From positions 32,059,001 through 32,123,000 of the forward strand of contig OY727095.1 of assembly GCA_963402885.1 (NCBI GenBank): a stretch of DNA of 64,000 nucleotides, in the 5' to 3' direction. The notes beneath the pieces were generated by a model. That model made no database searches and was not told where the DNA came from. It saw only the letters and a program-made list of their open reading frames with translations. The position numbers and the translations under genes are program-made. Positions 29,101 through 44,100 of the stretch are shown here, piece after piece (position 1 is the stretch's first letter; the number at the start of each line of letters is the position of its first letter). This DNA comes from Antedon bifida (Eukaryota; Echinodermata; Crinoidea; Comatulida; Antedonidae).

Positions 29101-32100
29101 TGGAACTAGCATTAAGCTCTGTCTACACTATCAAACTAGTTTTACAAAAAAGTGTTCCCAAATAGGGTAGTGATATGCCCAAATATGGTAGTGATATGAC
29201 ATCGTGTTCATGGGGGAGATTACATTTTTTTCACATAAAGTTTGATAGTGTTGACAGAGCTTAACAGATATGCGATACATTTTAAAAAGTTCAAATCAAA
29301 AGATGTTGAGACGTCTTATTTTATTGGTAGTGAAAAGGATGCATTTCAACAATAAACATTTCTAAAAACATTTGTTTTGCCATCCTTCAATAGAAATAAA
29401 TTCATAGTGTCATTTACTGTTCAGAGTGTAAATAGTCCTATATCACACCTGTACTATACTTCAAACTACTGTATATATCCAGTTGGAATGTCTTGGCGTG
29501 TATTCATGCAAAATAATGTGTTTAATAGATGCGTAATATAAGAAGCTACAGAAGTTGTCGTAGGCAGTTCTTAGTTCTAGATTGTTATTTCAATTGGTTA
29601 AATTTGATTATGTGCATAGGCTGGAAGCAATCAAAGGAAGGTACGATATTAGGAATGCACCAAATCCATCAACTTTGTATTGTGTGCTTTATAAGTCAAC
29701 GGAATGACCGACTTATTACTGGCCTGTGTTTGTTTTAAAAATGTTAATAAAACATAACTTTAACTCCATACACTCACTCTTCACAGAGGAGGCTCATCAT
29801 GGTCTAAAGCTCTGTCTACAATATCAAACTAGTTTGATAAAAAAAAAAGTGTGATTTGCCCAAATATGGTAGTGATATGCCCAAATCTGGTAGTGATATG
29901 ACATCATCATGTACATATATGGCCATATAACTTTTTTTTTGTCACATAATTTTTTTATAGTGTAGACAGAGCTTAATATTAATAATATTCTTCTGCCAGG
30001 CATTCATTTTTGGGCGAGCTATGAAATTGTAAGTTCTCAAGCCCAAAGCCAGGATTTTTACAGGGGTTCGTTTTTCAACAAATGGAGCAAAAAGTGTAAT
30101 TTATTTGGCATATTTACCATTTCTAGTGCTAAAGTTTTTTTTTAATGACTACGGATTTGCTGAAGTTGAAATTAAAGCTTCAAAATAATAGCCTAGATGA
30201 AAGAAATTTAGGCTTAAGCTCTGTCTACAGTGATGATGTCATATCACTACCATATTTGGGCATATTACTACCATATTTTGGCACATCACACTTTTTTTGT
30301 CAAACCAGTTTGATAGTGTAGACAGAGCTTTACAGTAGGGTGACCCAACCCTTCTTAGTCAAACTACACCCATGTAAGAAGACTTGACATTTTGTTCCAT
30401 GTGGCTGATTGAGTAGAATGTTGAATGTGATGCCAACCATGTTGAATGTGATGCCACCTTTGAAGGTATCATTTCAAAGAACACTGTAGGTGGTGACAGA
30501 TAAAGTGTTCATTACACTGTTTATGTACAGCTCCCCACCTGTTCTTTATTGGCGAATCCATGTTTTTGTTTTCTATTACTCAATGCTGTTTATTATTATT
30601 TGGTATATTGTATACAAATTAGTAAAAGGTGCCTACTTTGTTTATTATTATAATGTTATTCAATACTGGATTTAGAGATCATCGTTTGGCTGTCACCTTT
30701 TGCTTTACACTTTTTAAACATTATTATTTTCTTATAATAATGACATATATTTAGTTTGATAAAAAAAACTGTATAATTATAATTACGTGTATATATAATA
30801 CTGGTAGTTTTTCAGATTTTTTCAGAGTAAATCATGATTGGTCCTTTTTTTATTTGGCCCTGTTTAATAAAAGACAAAATTATTATTAAATTTTTTTAAA
30901 AATTTAGCAAAATGATTATATATGTTTCATCTTTATTTTATATTTATTAATTAAATTTAAGTGATGATATGTTGGTTTTTTTTGGTATTTCAGGGTTATC
31001 GTTAATAACATCCTGATTTTCTTTATTTTTAGGTTCATATACTCACCATGTGACCCCAGTAGCAGACATCCGTGGGGTAGATTCCCAAAACTACACAAAA
31101 GGAGAGAAGCTAATGCGTTGTAAGCTAGCATCTCTGTACCGGCTACTAGACTTGCATGGATGGACTCAACTAATATACAACCATATCTCGGTGAGTTCTC
31201 TTTTCTTTTAAAGCTTACCTGGATTTTTTTTTCTCTAGAGGAACACCCCTGGACAAAATAATGGAATTGTCCATCCCTGGAGCGACATTATAACATTAAG
31301 TAGAAGAGAAGTTTGTTCAAATGTAAATGAATACGACAATATGAAATAATAATAATGTTATTCTAGAATTTTCTTTCGATTTCTATATCCTAGGACTTTC
31401 CCTAATCTATAATAATCTATTGTTTTATATCTTCATTTTACTATAATAAAAATTTTCCATCTTGTTATTATTTACCTACCATGTTTTTTCATTCATTTTT
31501 CTTCTCTTCTTACTGGTAATTGGTCTTTTCAAATTTAGGTATGTCTGTTTTTTTGGAAAATTCAATCTATCCATCATTTCATTCTTTTACTTTATCATTT
31601 CTTCATTCATGATTCAAATCTCTACTTATATAGTGCCAACTATCTTCTGTTCTTCCCACGCATTACAAAAAAACACTAAAGGTGTTTACTAATTGTAAGG
31701 TGTGATTTATCTGTCCAGGTTTTCTGTCTACTCTCGATGAAAAAAAAAAATTAATTTGAGATATTTCTTTTGCTGATCATCATCGTATTACATAACATCC
31801 TTGATTAGTATACTCTCATTATTTATTTAAGGCTGTGTAGCTTGCGTCTATTTACACTTAAAATAATTGTACTTTTTGTATTAAAATAATATCTTTACTG
31901 TGTAAGATGGTCTGTGCTTAAGTCCTGAATAATGTATGTTGACTCATGAATAATTCATGATTTGAGACAAGTACTTAAGTATAACTATAAGGATAATGTA
32001 GAAATTTAACATAAATTTGTAGTTTAAAATTTGAATCAATTTTCAAATTGTGAAATAAATTTTCAATTCATAATTCTTATTCATAAGAAGCAGAAATATA

Positions 32101-35100
32101 TAATATAACCCTATGTTATTTGTGCATAAATGTTTATGACACTCAATATTGATTATTATTTTTAAAATATAATAATAAAACAGCTATTTATAGTCATAGT
32201 GTGTTTACTACCTGTATAGTAAGTTAGTATTAGGAGAAATTCATCTAAAGAAAAAATAAAAGATTTTTAAAACATTTTTTTAAGATTTATTATTATTTTT
32301 AAACTTTGTCAACATTTGACATGATTTATCTGCTAACCGCCTGGGCACATTATTATTTCTATATTTATATTAAGATATTGGGATCACCTTGGAAAATTAG
32401 ATAGTACGGGAAACAAAATTTAATATTAAAGCTGCACTTTGGGATCTTCTTGAAAGTTGATTGTACTTCTGAAGATTAATTTCATCAATTCATAGATGAG
32501 TGAATATCAATATTGTTATATACGGCAAGTATAATAATCATAGTCATTAAGATGCGACAGGTTGCCATGGCGATAATTATGTATGCATTCTGTTTATCCC
32601 AGAATAATGAAATTGTAAAAATAGATTATGTCTGCTATCCATTTTAAATATTGGTGTCTGGCATTATATTAATGTTATTGGAAATATTTTGTATGAGATT
32701 GTACTATAGTAAAATTAAATTTTGTTTCATAAGTATGGAAATCTTATTCTTAATTTTGTATTCAATTAGAAATTAATAAGTTGTAGAAATAATACTTAAT
32801 TTATTATCTTTACTTACCGTATATTTCGGTGTATAAGTCGCACTTTTGACACGCAAATTTGACCTCTAAATTAAGGGTGCGTCTTATACACCGAACATAA
32901 ATGCCTCACCACACAGATTGTACATATCGTCACCTCGTTGGCTAGGCCTGAGTAGACTAGGCCTAGCTACAGTGTACTAATGTAACGGCAACCTGCTTCT
33001 GCCTAGTTTTCAAGGCATTTTAGCGTGATGTTATACTAAATATGATGAAAAGATTTGTTCATTATGGAGCTGTTTTAGGCGCTCCGATAAAATTTCATTT
33101 GTAAACGTTTACGATTGGAATAGTATTTATTTATAGTTATACGCATGATCGCCGACCGCCGTACCCCCAGCGCAAGCCCTTGTCGGCCACATGGTGTACG
33201 GTATTCGACTAGTATATTCTCCAGTTGATTATAGCATGGACCTAGCGTACACACTTCTCGGATACATAGATACTAAACAAATTATTAATGCAAATGTTGT
33301 TAAAATAAAGGATGTCTTCATTCATTCATCAGTGGAAAATTACTTCCATTTATTGTCATTTGCATATAAAATATACATAGAGATTATGTTTACTCTGAGA
33401 TATAGACCTACAAAGCAGATAAATAAAAAACTAATACAAACAATTACAAAGTGTCACATCACTCTCGTATTTATAATTTCTTTATAAAATATTCAAACTG
33501 TGACATCATTGCGATTGAAAAAAAAAACTGAATAAATATGGTGGCTGGATATCTGATTATTAGTTAATAATCAACTTATCAAATTTCACAAGATCTAATG
33601 TTGTTTTTCCTTCCTCTTCATTCTTTATTCATGCAATGCGTTAGTAAACGGACTAACGTATTCATGGTGAACTTTACAGTCGGTTTACAGTTTCTGTCTC
33701 CAGAGACGTCTTAATGTAAATGTCATGGATGTTCTTAATCAGAATTGTTTATCTTGCATACATACTAGTTTTTTTTTTATTTTATAATGTGCCTTGAATA
33801 TTTAACTATCTCTTCTGGGAAATTAGGGAGAAAGTTTACAATATCATATTGTGAGAAGCCAGGTAAGCTCTGTCTACACTATCAAACTTTATGTGACAAA
33901 AAAAATGTGATGTGCTCATATAATGATATGATGATGTCATATGGATACCATATTTGGGCACATCACTATCATATTTGGGCACATCACACTTTGTTTTTGT
34001 CAAACTAGTTTGATAGTGTAGTCAGAGCTGTAGAGAAATGAAAAGGAAGAGATAGGAGTATCCTTTGAATCGGGATTTTGGTCATAGTAAAACATAATAC
34101 ATTTCCCCTTATTTGCTCTATGAGAAATTGTCCCTTTTATTTGGATATCCCGCGAGGTCGACTGTAAATACTGCATTCTATTCCAAATATTTCTCGATCA
34201 CCAAATGTATGAATCTGAGACCCACATCACTTATTTTGGTGGGAACTGTAGAAATATTTAAACCAAACTCAAAGTGTTGATTGAACTAGGTCAACTATCA
34301 CCAACCCAGTTATGTTGAACTATTTTTAATAACCTATAACTCGTAGCGACAGCGAAGTACTTTTAATTATGAGAATGAAAATGAGTCCAGGTTGTTGAAC
34401 ATTAAATTTGTCTTGCCGTCCTTTTCACAGTAATTACTGTACATACAGTATAAAATAAAACATAGCTTTTGAGCTTTTGAATTTTGAATGCATAATAGTT
34501 AATAAAACTATAATGCATTTTGTAAATATTCCAGTACCTTGCAGCTAGATATCCTGTGGCAGTATGTTCCCACAGTGATTTTAATAGTAATTGAAAGTGA
34601 TGGGTCTCTGAGCCGTGTGTAGTTACATCATAAAGTACAATACATACAATATTTCAAAACTGTCTAACATTATTATGTTTACTGAATTATAGAACTGTAC
34701 ACTGGGAATCAGTTGTTAAATGTTATGGAGCGAGAAGTTGGAATGTCTGTGTGATGTAACCTTCACTCTTATGCATTTAATAACGGCAAATAATCATACA
34801 GTTTAGCAGAAGATGTAGAAAATACATTAAAAAAAATAATAAGGAAAATGCTTTAAAAAAGAACATTTAAATGATCATGATAAACACAAAAGTACAATGG
34901 AAGGGACAAATTTTAAGCTATAAGCTTGAATATAATTATATAGGGAAAGTAAAGAATATATATAATCTAAAGCGCCGTTTACACTATCAAATTTTATGTG
35001 AAAAAAGGGTGATGTGCCCATATATGGACATGATGATGTCATATCAATACCATTTTTGGGTATATCACTACCATATTTGGGCACATCACACTTTTTTCGT

Positions 35101-38100
35101 CAAACTAGTTTGATAGTGTAGACAGAGCTTTATACTATAACTTAGTTAAGTTGATTATTTAGGCTTTAATTAGTAGTTTTATATACATCAGGGCTTGATG
35201 CTGGATAATGAGAGCTCTTGAAAGATGAGTTATTGTTAGGTACTGGGCTGACGGCATCCCATTTGCAAAGTGTTGTAACATTTTATGACCCTAGCTTGCG
35301 TGCTTGTAGTTTTACTGCCATTACTCATAGCAAATCCAAGTGCATTTTTATTCAAGAATCGTGTGAAACTCACTGTTTTAGCTCGTTCAATGTTTGCTAG
35401 TTAATTATGTAACTTGTATATATAATAATAAATGCCTAGTTTTTATTTTTTGTTACTAGTGAAATTAGTGTTTGTTTACTTTTTATATTATAGTATTAAT
35501 GCTATTAAAAAAGTTTCTCTCTCTTTATCAATACTATTTTATATGCTGTATTTTTTATTAATAATTGGCACTAAGGGTTTACATTAAAACCTTGTCTAAT
35601 TTTTGACATTTTTTTTCCTGCCGATGTACTATGAAACACAGCATGTCATTTGCAATTTGATGTATTTTTTCCTTTTTGTTTTATTGTCTTTTATGCCAAG
35701 CAAAACAAATTTCCATTTTAAATTGGACAAATAAAATATCTTGAATGTATTGTGACTATTTCTTGTCTAGCTTACCTGGACAAACCGACAATTAAATTAT
35801 AATATTTACAGTTTTTTAATTACTTTTTCAGGTAAGAGTATCTCATGACCAGAACCATTTTCTTATCAATCCGTTTGGTTTGATGTACCATGAGGTGTCT
35901 GCATCATCACTCATCAAAATTGATAACGTTGGTAACATCATTGACCATGGAACGTCGACCTATGGCCCGAACCTTGCAGGATTCACACTACACTCCGCCA
36001 TCCACGCTGCACGACCGGACATTAGATGCGTTATTCACGTCCACACACCAAGTGCTGCAGCGGTAATTTTTACATACATATTTTACATGGCTAAAGCTCT
36101 GTTTACACTATCAAACTTTATGTGACAGAAAATGTGATCTGCCCATATATAGACATATTGCTACCATATTTGGGCATATCACTACCATATTTGGGCACAT
36201 CACTACGATATTTGGGCACACTTTTTTGTCAAACTAGTTTGATAGTGTAGAAAAAGCTTTACAGAAATAATGTACTGTAGTACTAGTTGTTTGAATACTA
36301 AAATGCAATCCCAAATGAATCGTGTCTCGACCCCATTCACAACCTCTTGGTAAAAGTTGCCTCAAATGACCTGGATACGAAGGTGTTTTATATTTAGATA
36401 CAGTAGGTGGTGGTTGTATTGAATATAAACAATTCCAAATTCTTTCATGGCACTTTACTAAAGGAAATGAGTATAAATATAATAAATCATAAAGGAGAAA
36501 TTCAGTAGCAACTAACAAAGAAACGCCCTAACCTATATACCAACTGTGACTATTATTTTGTCAAAGAATAAAATCATTTACATACAATACAGGGTACTTA
36601 TTGTATAAATTGGTTATGCATCAACACCAATGGCAATAAAAGCAATTTAATTATAGTTTAGAATATAATAATACTGTACTACTTTTAAAAGGGTTTCACA
36701 TAGGAAAAGATCTGATGTTGAATGATTAGAATTTTAAGTCAAATTGCAATTACTTCACAAAATTAAAATCTATTTTAATAACAATTATTTAGATAACAAT
36801 CATGTTACAAGAGTTGTCAAAACCATATAGATTATCTGATAACAAGTACCTTTTTTCCTCTGACTGATAGATATTAACGTCGGTTACTTCTAATCTATAA
36901 GATTCATGTTTTTTCAAGTTTATTTAAAGAGTATAGAAATAATATATCAGGATAGTTACAAACAATTTGAATATTTAATTTATTTGCAAATGATATTCCA
37001 TTATTTGTTTGTTTTTTCAGGTTTCTTCAATGAAATGCGGTTTGTTACCAATTTCACAAGAATCTTTGATTGTGGGTGAAGTGTCCTATATGGACTACAC
37101 AGGTATTCTGGTAGAAGAAGAAGATAAGGATAAAGTAATCAGATCTCTTGGACCCAATAACAAGGTAAGTTTGGTGGGCGTCGCTAATCGTCGTTAATTT
37201 TTTTAATTGGGGAGGCCCAGGTGTGTATAATTTCACAAGAATTACTGTTAACAGTTGGATTTATACAGACATTCATACAAGTAATACGATCAATCAGATA
37301 ACCAGGTAAGTGGGCGTCGTCATCTAAGGCATGATATCCATAAGAGCGCTGTTAAAGTGTGAATTGTATACATTCAATGTAATCGGATCAGTCAGACTCG
37401 ATAACAAGTTGGATAGGTGTTGCACAGAAAAATTTGGATGGGCGTCGCAACAGACAAGTTGGATGGGCGTCGCACACAGACATGTTGGATGGGCGTCGCA
37501 CACAGACATGTTGGATGAGCGTCGCACATACATGTTGGATGGGCGTCGCACACAGACATGTTGGATGAGCGTCACACATACAAGTTGGATGGGCGTCGCA
37601 CAGGCAAGTTGGATGTGCGTCGCACACATACATGTTGGATGGGCGTCGCACAGACAAGTTGGATGGGCGTATACATATATAATTTTGGTGGATGATCGGG
37701 AAGAAAAATGTAACAATGCCACTGGATAGTAGTGTTCAGGTGAAATGCTCATTCATTTCAGAGGAAGTTAAAAAGGTGTTGTACACAAGTTTTTGACACA
37801 TCTTTCTGAAAGGTTTTAGCAGTGTTTAGTATCTACAGTTACAAAGAGTTGAAACTCTAGATGTTTTGCATATCTGAAACACAAGATAATGTTTTAATTG
37901 GATGCGATTTACGATTGGATAGACTTTGCCAAAAAAAAAATTGCTTGTATTAATTCAAGATAAAAAATATTAGGTGCTTTATTTATGATACAGGTTTATC
38001 AATGATAGCTTCGTTAATCATACAAGATTGTTAGAAGCATTAGAGGCTTAGAACCTAACACCCAAAAGCATGTCATTCACCAAGTAACTTTTCAACTCTT

Positions 38101-41100
38101 GTATTCTAACATTAACAATTACACAAAGGGTAACGTTTGTAAGTTGATGAGCTGAGAGCCAATTAGGAAACTAAACATAGCAACTCTAGATCATTACTGT
38201 TGAGTATAATCTGTATGTTATTATAATGTAGGGTGACTCACTAGATTTGAACTTTGACCTAGCTTCCAGCTAATCATCTAAAATGTCTTTCAGTGACTCA
38301 GTCCATTAAAAGTAGAGTCCAAACAAAATGGTCAATAAGTTGATTGTGAATAATGATAGCTATTAAGTAGCATTTTTTTTTATCTTGCATAAAAAGGTCA
38401 TCTTGTATAATAGCCAAGTAGAGCATTTGGATCTTGGATAAAAATGCCATCTCCTATGTGGCTTGATAGTAATGCTTGGTTCCCACTAGAGACGCAACAC
38501 AAGGATGTAGCGTAAGTTAGTTGACCAATCACAAGGGATCAATTATTTGAAACTGTCGCTTGTCATTGGTCAACACGCTTGCGTTGCGTTTACGTCCTTG
38601 CGCTACGTCCTATTGGGAACCAAGCTTTAGATTGCTTGCTTGTCATTGGTCAACACGCTTGCGTTGCATTTACGTCCTTGCATTGCGTCCTAGTGGGAAC
38701 CAAGCTTTAGATTTACTGCTGCAAGAAAGCAAACTATCTTTACACGCACTAGAGTTCTATGCACGTTTATTTGTGCTGGTCTGAATCATATCCGAGTTAC
38801 AGCCAATTTTGCATATTCAGTTTACTCTGTTATACCTCTGTGTTGTTAACACTGATTATAACACTGGTGTAACTTCAATAGATTTTGGTACATCTGCAGA
38901 AAAAAGCTAAATCTCAATTTTACTTTGATAAACCGCACTTTAACTCCATTCGAGAAAAAAGTGTGTGTACATAGCTTGAAATCAATATGGTATAAATCGG
39001 AAGAAACATTTCCAATGGCACTAAAACTTTTTTTTTCCCGTGATTTGACTTTTATTATAGTAATAATTGATGCTTGCTAAAAAGAATCTAATAATTATAA
39101 TAATAGGTCAACCAGTGGTCAACAAGTTCATAAGATACTTTCGCTCGCAGTTATGTCATAAATAAGGTTTAATGTAAAAAGCATAAGAATTAAAATTCTA
39201 ATTTTAGGTAATTCTGGTAAAAATTCATTCCTAACAATGTCACAAAAAGGGCAAATAATAAAAAAAAAATACCTCCAGTCATTTGTACCATTAGTCAATT
39301 TGTTTTACTTTACATTTCTCACAACAATATGTAATATTTATAGTCTGGTATTTACCTACTGCCCTAAGGTTGAATTTTAAAATGGAAGTATACTAGGCAT
39401 TGATTGAGTGCAATCTTCTGGGTTAATGCATTGGTTTAAAATCATACAATAAGTAATATATTATAGCCTCTAGGCCTAGGGATTGCAAACTAATGGTTGA
39501 AAAATATTATGTATTATGCATTTTGATAAGGCTATGTAACAATGTTTGCAAAGTATCAAATGTTGTATAGAAGATCCGGTAGAGAATAACAGTTTTGAAA
39601 AGAAAAGAATAGAAATAAGTTGTTTTGATAATAACCTATTGATGCAATCGTTGCGTTGAAATCGGTTTTGATATAATCAGCGGTGTTTGTTAGTGATTCA
39701 TAAAGTGGCGCATGACCCAATTGGGTTGTTACCTTTAGGTTCACAAGGGAGAGGTTCACATCTTGGAGCCTGGGGTTAAGGGGGTGGTTGCCGGATCTGC
39801 CTATGCAACCGGTTACTGTTTGATCAAACAGCATATACTGACAATCAAGGGGCCCTCATGATGAGTTAAAATAACTGTCTATGTGTGACAGTCTGAGATG
39901 TACTAGTACACCGGGATAACCCCCTACATGTCTCGAAAGATGTACTAGGTTCTTTAAATTGCACATGAGCCAGATGTATACATTGTCCTACGGTTTATAG
40001 TCCTTATCCGAGAAGACTCGTTCTACCACCAGAACCATGGAACGAGGATTGAACCCTTTCCAATGGTTACAATTTCACGTTAGTTTGACATGACACAATG
40101 AAAGGATGTGAATTTTTGAAAAGACTCTATTTATAGGTAAACCTATAATCTAAACGATTTAGAACTGAATTTAGTACATGTTTATCAACTTTAATTGATT
40201 GATGACAAAGAAATACATCTTTACATCACTAAAGTAAGTTCACAATATTTGGATTATCATGTGTACATCTATGTATGATTCGATACCACATCCCACCTGC
40301 CAAAGACAACTATCTTTATATTAATAAAGTTTCTTGGCAGACACCTCATGACTATCGGATCTGATCACAACACCTCATTGGTCAATTTTATGTGGGTCTG
40401 TACATCTTATTTGATAATAAAATTTAATCGGTTTATTAAATTATACGGGTTGTGTTATTACATGAAGCATTATTCGGTTGTAGTTCATATAGCGGTAATC
40501 AATTTATATGGGGACATTTTGTTTACACAATGTACATCAGTAATTATATGGTTTGTGATCCGTCTTCTATATACTGTAGTACTTTGTTTACCGTCTTTAT
40601 TTCTGGGAAAACTTAATGCTGTTTCCCATCACACACGACAGTTTTGTAATTTTTATGACTGCATAGCATATGGGTTAGTAAATTCCCTGTGATGAATATT
40701 GGTAAATTACTAGCAACAATTCCACAAAGTTCATCTAGGAAAGATGGGAAGTGGTGCATCACACGCACCTCTAAAACCACCTTCATTTATACTATAAAAT
40801 TACAAAATAAGCTATTCATTTCCAATTATTCTTCTCTATATTTAAAATTACTTTTCATTTGCAATATGTTATCTTTCATCAATCTTGATAAATAAAGTAT
40901 ACTTGCATATTTATTATTTATCTTTAAATTCTTTATAGGTTATGTTTTTGCGTAACCATGGTGTAGTGTGTTGCGGAGCCAGTATTGAAGAAGCATATTT
41001 CTACCTATTCACAGTTATGGCCGCTTGCGAAATACAGGTAAGAGTAACTAACACCTCACATTTGTTCAGGAATTAATTGTTCACATTCTAGGTGAAGGAA

Positions 41101-44100
41101 ACACTTTTTTTAGATAGAGAACATATAGCTATGTTAGGCCAATTTTCAACTTTGTTCGCGCAAATCAAATCGCGCTACCCTTTCCACTACAAGAGCAAAT
41201 AGCTGCGATTTTCAAGTTCATCGTGTGTCTTTTGAGATTGAGAAATGAGAGTTAAACTTTAGTAGTCTTACTCTTAGTTCGTCCTAAAACCGCCATTTTC
41301 CTAAGACCCTAAAGGAATAACATCACTTATCTACTATGTTTGTATGCTGTATGAATTTTAATAAGTGGGATTAACAGTTAATCCACATCCTACTGGTTGC
41401 TAATCTCTTTGGATTATACTGATGTAACCATAAGACAAGCTAGTAATCCTGAATTTAAATAATTTTGAAAAGCGATTACTGATAAAATTGTCTAGGTACA
41501 GAATAATTTTTAAAATAAAATATGAGCTTCTAAAATCTTAATTTATAACTTTTGAATAATTTGGATCTGGATAGATTTCAGAATATACAAAAACACTACC
41601 TGTTTTTTTTTTAAACATGCTTTGTTGCAACATTGTTCCCAACCAAACTCATTCTCACACTAAAGCTCTGTCTACACTATCAAACTAGTTTGACAAAAAA
41701 AAAGTTAAATATTTATAGGGCACATTTTTTTGTCACATAAAGTTTGATAGTGTAGACAGAGCTTAACAAACATACATTGGCAAGCCCAGAGACTAGTAGC
41801 AGATGTGATGATAGGCAAACCAGACTTCCCTTCCCCTTCCCCCAACCACGCCCTTCCGCCTCCCACCTGGATATGGGCTTGATTGATAATAAAGTCTTCT
41901 TAAATTATTCTGGGGATAGATGACTACCTCAAATGAGCTGAGATGTTTTTCAACTCTTGTGAACCTTTTCTTCAAGAAATCAACAAATGTGCTATAATAA
42001 ATATGTGGGAAAAAAAACTTTAGAATATAATAATTCTCCTTTCGGTTTTCCTAACAAGCATGTCTTTCATAACTTGATTTATGTTGTGTCAGTGGGAATT
42101 CTAAAACCCTGGAATGTACTGTGCTCAAATGGGTTGCATTTCCAATGTCTTACATTACCTTTACACTTGGGATTTTCAAGTTCATTCATATTGACCCCTG
42201 ACATAGCTACCTAGCCTGTGAATCTAAAGGAAATATGATCTTCTAACTGCCTATGAAAAGGCATAGACTTGTAAACAAGTTTAGGATTAATGGAGGATTC
42301 TTTATTGGAATGTTGAGTGGTGTATCTGTAAACGTACTATATCAATGACTTATATTATCATTTTACATAATAATTACATCTTATAAACATACACTGTTTG
42401 AGCCATAAACATGCACTGGTCAAATATATTGTTACCACATAATTAACACAAAGATAATTAATTAATGAAAGAATAATTTACTCTTGCACTATGAATATGA
42501 TAAGATGAAGTATAACAAATTCCCGAGCAATAGCATTTACATTAATAGTGAGTGTGCATTGGTAGACACATATTTTCTTATAGTTTATACCATTTCTAAC
42601 TGGTTGGTTTTGTAAAAGCTTGCTTGTTTCCTTCTGTGCAATTAGATGCAAAATTCAATCTAAACCAGATATTAATAAGGTACAATAATTTGTCTGCAGG
42701 TAAAATCTATGGCTGCTGGTATGGACAACCTGGTCCTCCTTCCTGAAGAAATGAGGAAAAAGACGCATGAATTTGCTGTACGTGGCTCTGGTGGCGTTGG
42801 AGATACCAAGAAGTGGAAGGTTGGAGAGCTTGAATTTGAGGCAATGATGAGACAGTTAGACAACATGGTATGTATATCATTTAGGTATGGAGCTACAGTA
42901 AACTTAGCATGAGTGTTAAGAAAGAGTGTAGCTGGAAAGGACATTACAGTTAAAAGGAAGTTATAAAGAGGCTTCTTAAGGCCAATTTACACAGACGAGT
43001 GGTAATGGAAAACTGCTTGTCCCACGTAGAATATGTATTTATTATGGTCATAAGGAATAACATAGATTGTATATCTTTATTACTGTTACCGCTCATCTGT
43101 GTAAATTGGCCTTTAGGGTGATTGCCTGCTGAAAGATCTTTCAATAGTGAAAGAAACATACTGTAGGCAGGATTAACCACCCAATTCTACCTAGCAAATG
43201 AATATAATGTCATGACACGATGTAATACTAGCCCACCGTTTCACATTGTGTCTCATTTAACAAGATCTCTGAATAGAAAAGAAAGTGTAATCTGCATAGA
43301 TGAGACATATTATGCTTGGATAAAGCAATAATGATTTTAATATTTCCTATAATGGCTTCCAGTAGTCAGCCTAATAGCAATCTGTCTGGTTCTAGTGCTA
43401 TAATTACTTCCTCTCAATGCAGATAAACTTTCCAAGAAATGGTTTTATTACTGTATTAATTGACTGGTCAATAGCTGTTTTAGTATTTAACTATTATGGC
43501 CTAGTTGTTGTACTACATTATAATGTTCCTATTAACTTCATATGACGAGAAATTCACTGTATATTTTCAAATAATGTCTACTACTACTACATTTGCTAAA
43601 GTTCCATGTAACATTACTGTTATAGGGCTACAAGACGGGTTATATTTATCACCAACCTGTTGTCCAGCATGAGCCTAAGCCACGCAGTGAGGTCGCCCAC
43701 CCGCCCATCTCTACTAACTTCACCTACGTATATGATGACGATGTGGACGGTAGCAAGTACGTGTCGCCACTCAAACTGGCGAATAAACGACAACAAAAGG
43801 AGAAGACAAAATGGCTGAATACTCCAAACCAATATACTAAGATGGAGGTTACAATACAGGAAGATGGTGATTCAAGTCCAAAGACAAAAACCAAAGTATG
43901 TACAAACCTCAGATATCTGGACTTACCTAAATGCAAAGCTCTGTCTACACTATCAAATTTTATGTGACAAAAACATGTGATGTGCCCATATATGGACATG
44001 ATGATATCATATCACTACCATATTTAAGCATATCACTACCATATTTGGGCACATCACTTTATTTTTCACACTAGTTTGATAGTGTATACAGAGCTTGAAG

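Larger units (their letters stand above)
23975..31032 (+). other. Adducin intron 2
   Basis: A 7.1-kb intron with copies 8-13 of the main MITE and half of a dispersed repeat pair (26706). Stretches such as 24300-25400, 26000-28200 and 30340-31000 hold nothing I can name beyond AT-rich sequence. Confidence 0.8.
31191..35831 (+). other. Adducin intron 3
   Basis: A 4.6-kb intron. It holds MITE copies 14 and 15 and a TATAAGTCGCAC-type repeat at 32819. The 98-codon frame at 33191-33487 has no recognisable family and lies among repeat-like sequence. 31200-32800 and 34040-34960 show nothing I can name. Confidence 0.78.
37165..40938 (+). other. Adducin intron 5
   Basis: A 3.8-kb intron with the minisatellite (37409), a GGTTCCCACTAG element with a partial second copy (38472-38714), and a repeat-like tract at 39640-40085. 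37670-38470 and 40090-40930 hold nothing I can name; frames at 40348 and 40689 look like chance. Confidence 0.78.

Noticed and set aside
33191-33487. A 98-codon frame in intron 3
   Set aside because: AT-rich composition, no known family and no splice or start context; likely chance or a repeat remnant.
37255-37304. Possible 50-nt exon between TTAACAG and GTAAGT in adducin intron 5
   Set aside because: It would meet an in-frame stop and shift the frame. It could at most be a poison exon, and no support is visible.
37324-37752. Long overlapping frames with DAHPTCLC-type repeats
   Set aside because: Produced by the minisatellite period and lack of stops; they exist on both strands and lie within an intron.
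40348-40692. A 114-codon plus frame with hydrophobic stretches
   Set aside because: No family resemblance. AT-rich DNA yields hydrophobic frames readily, and it lies within intron 5.
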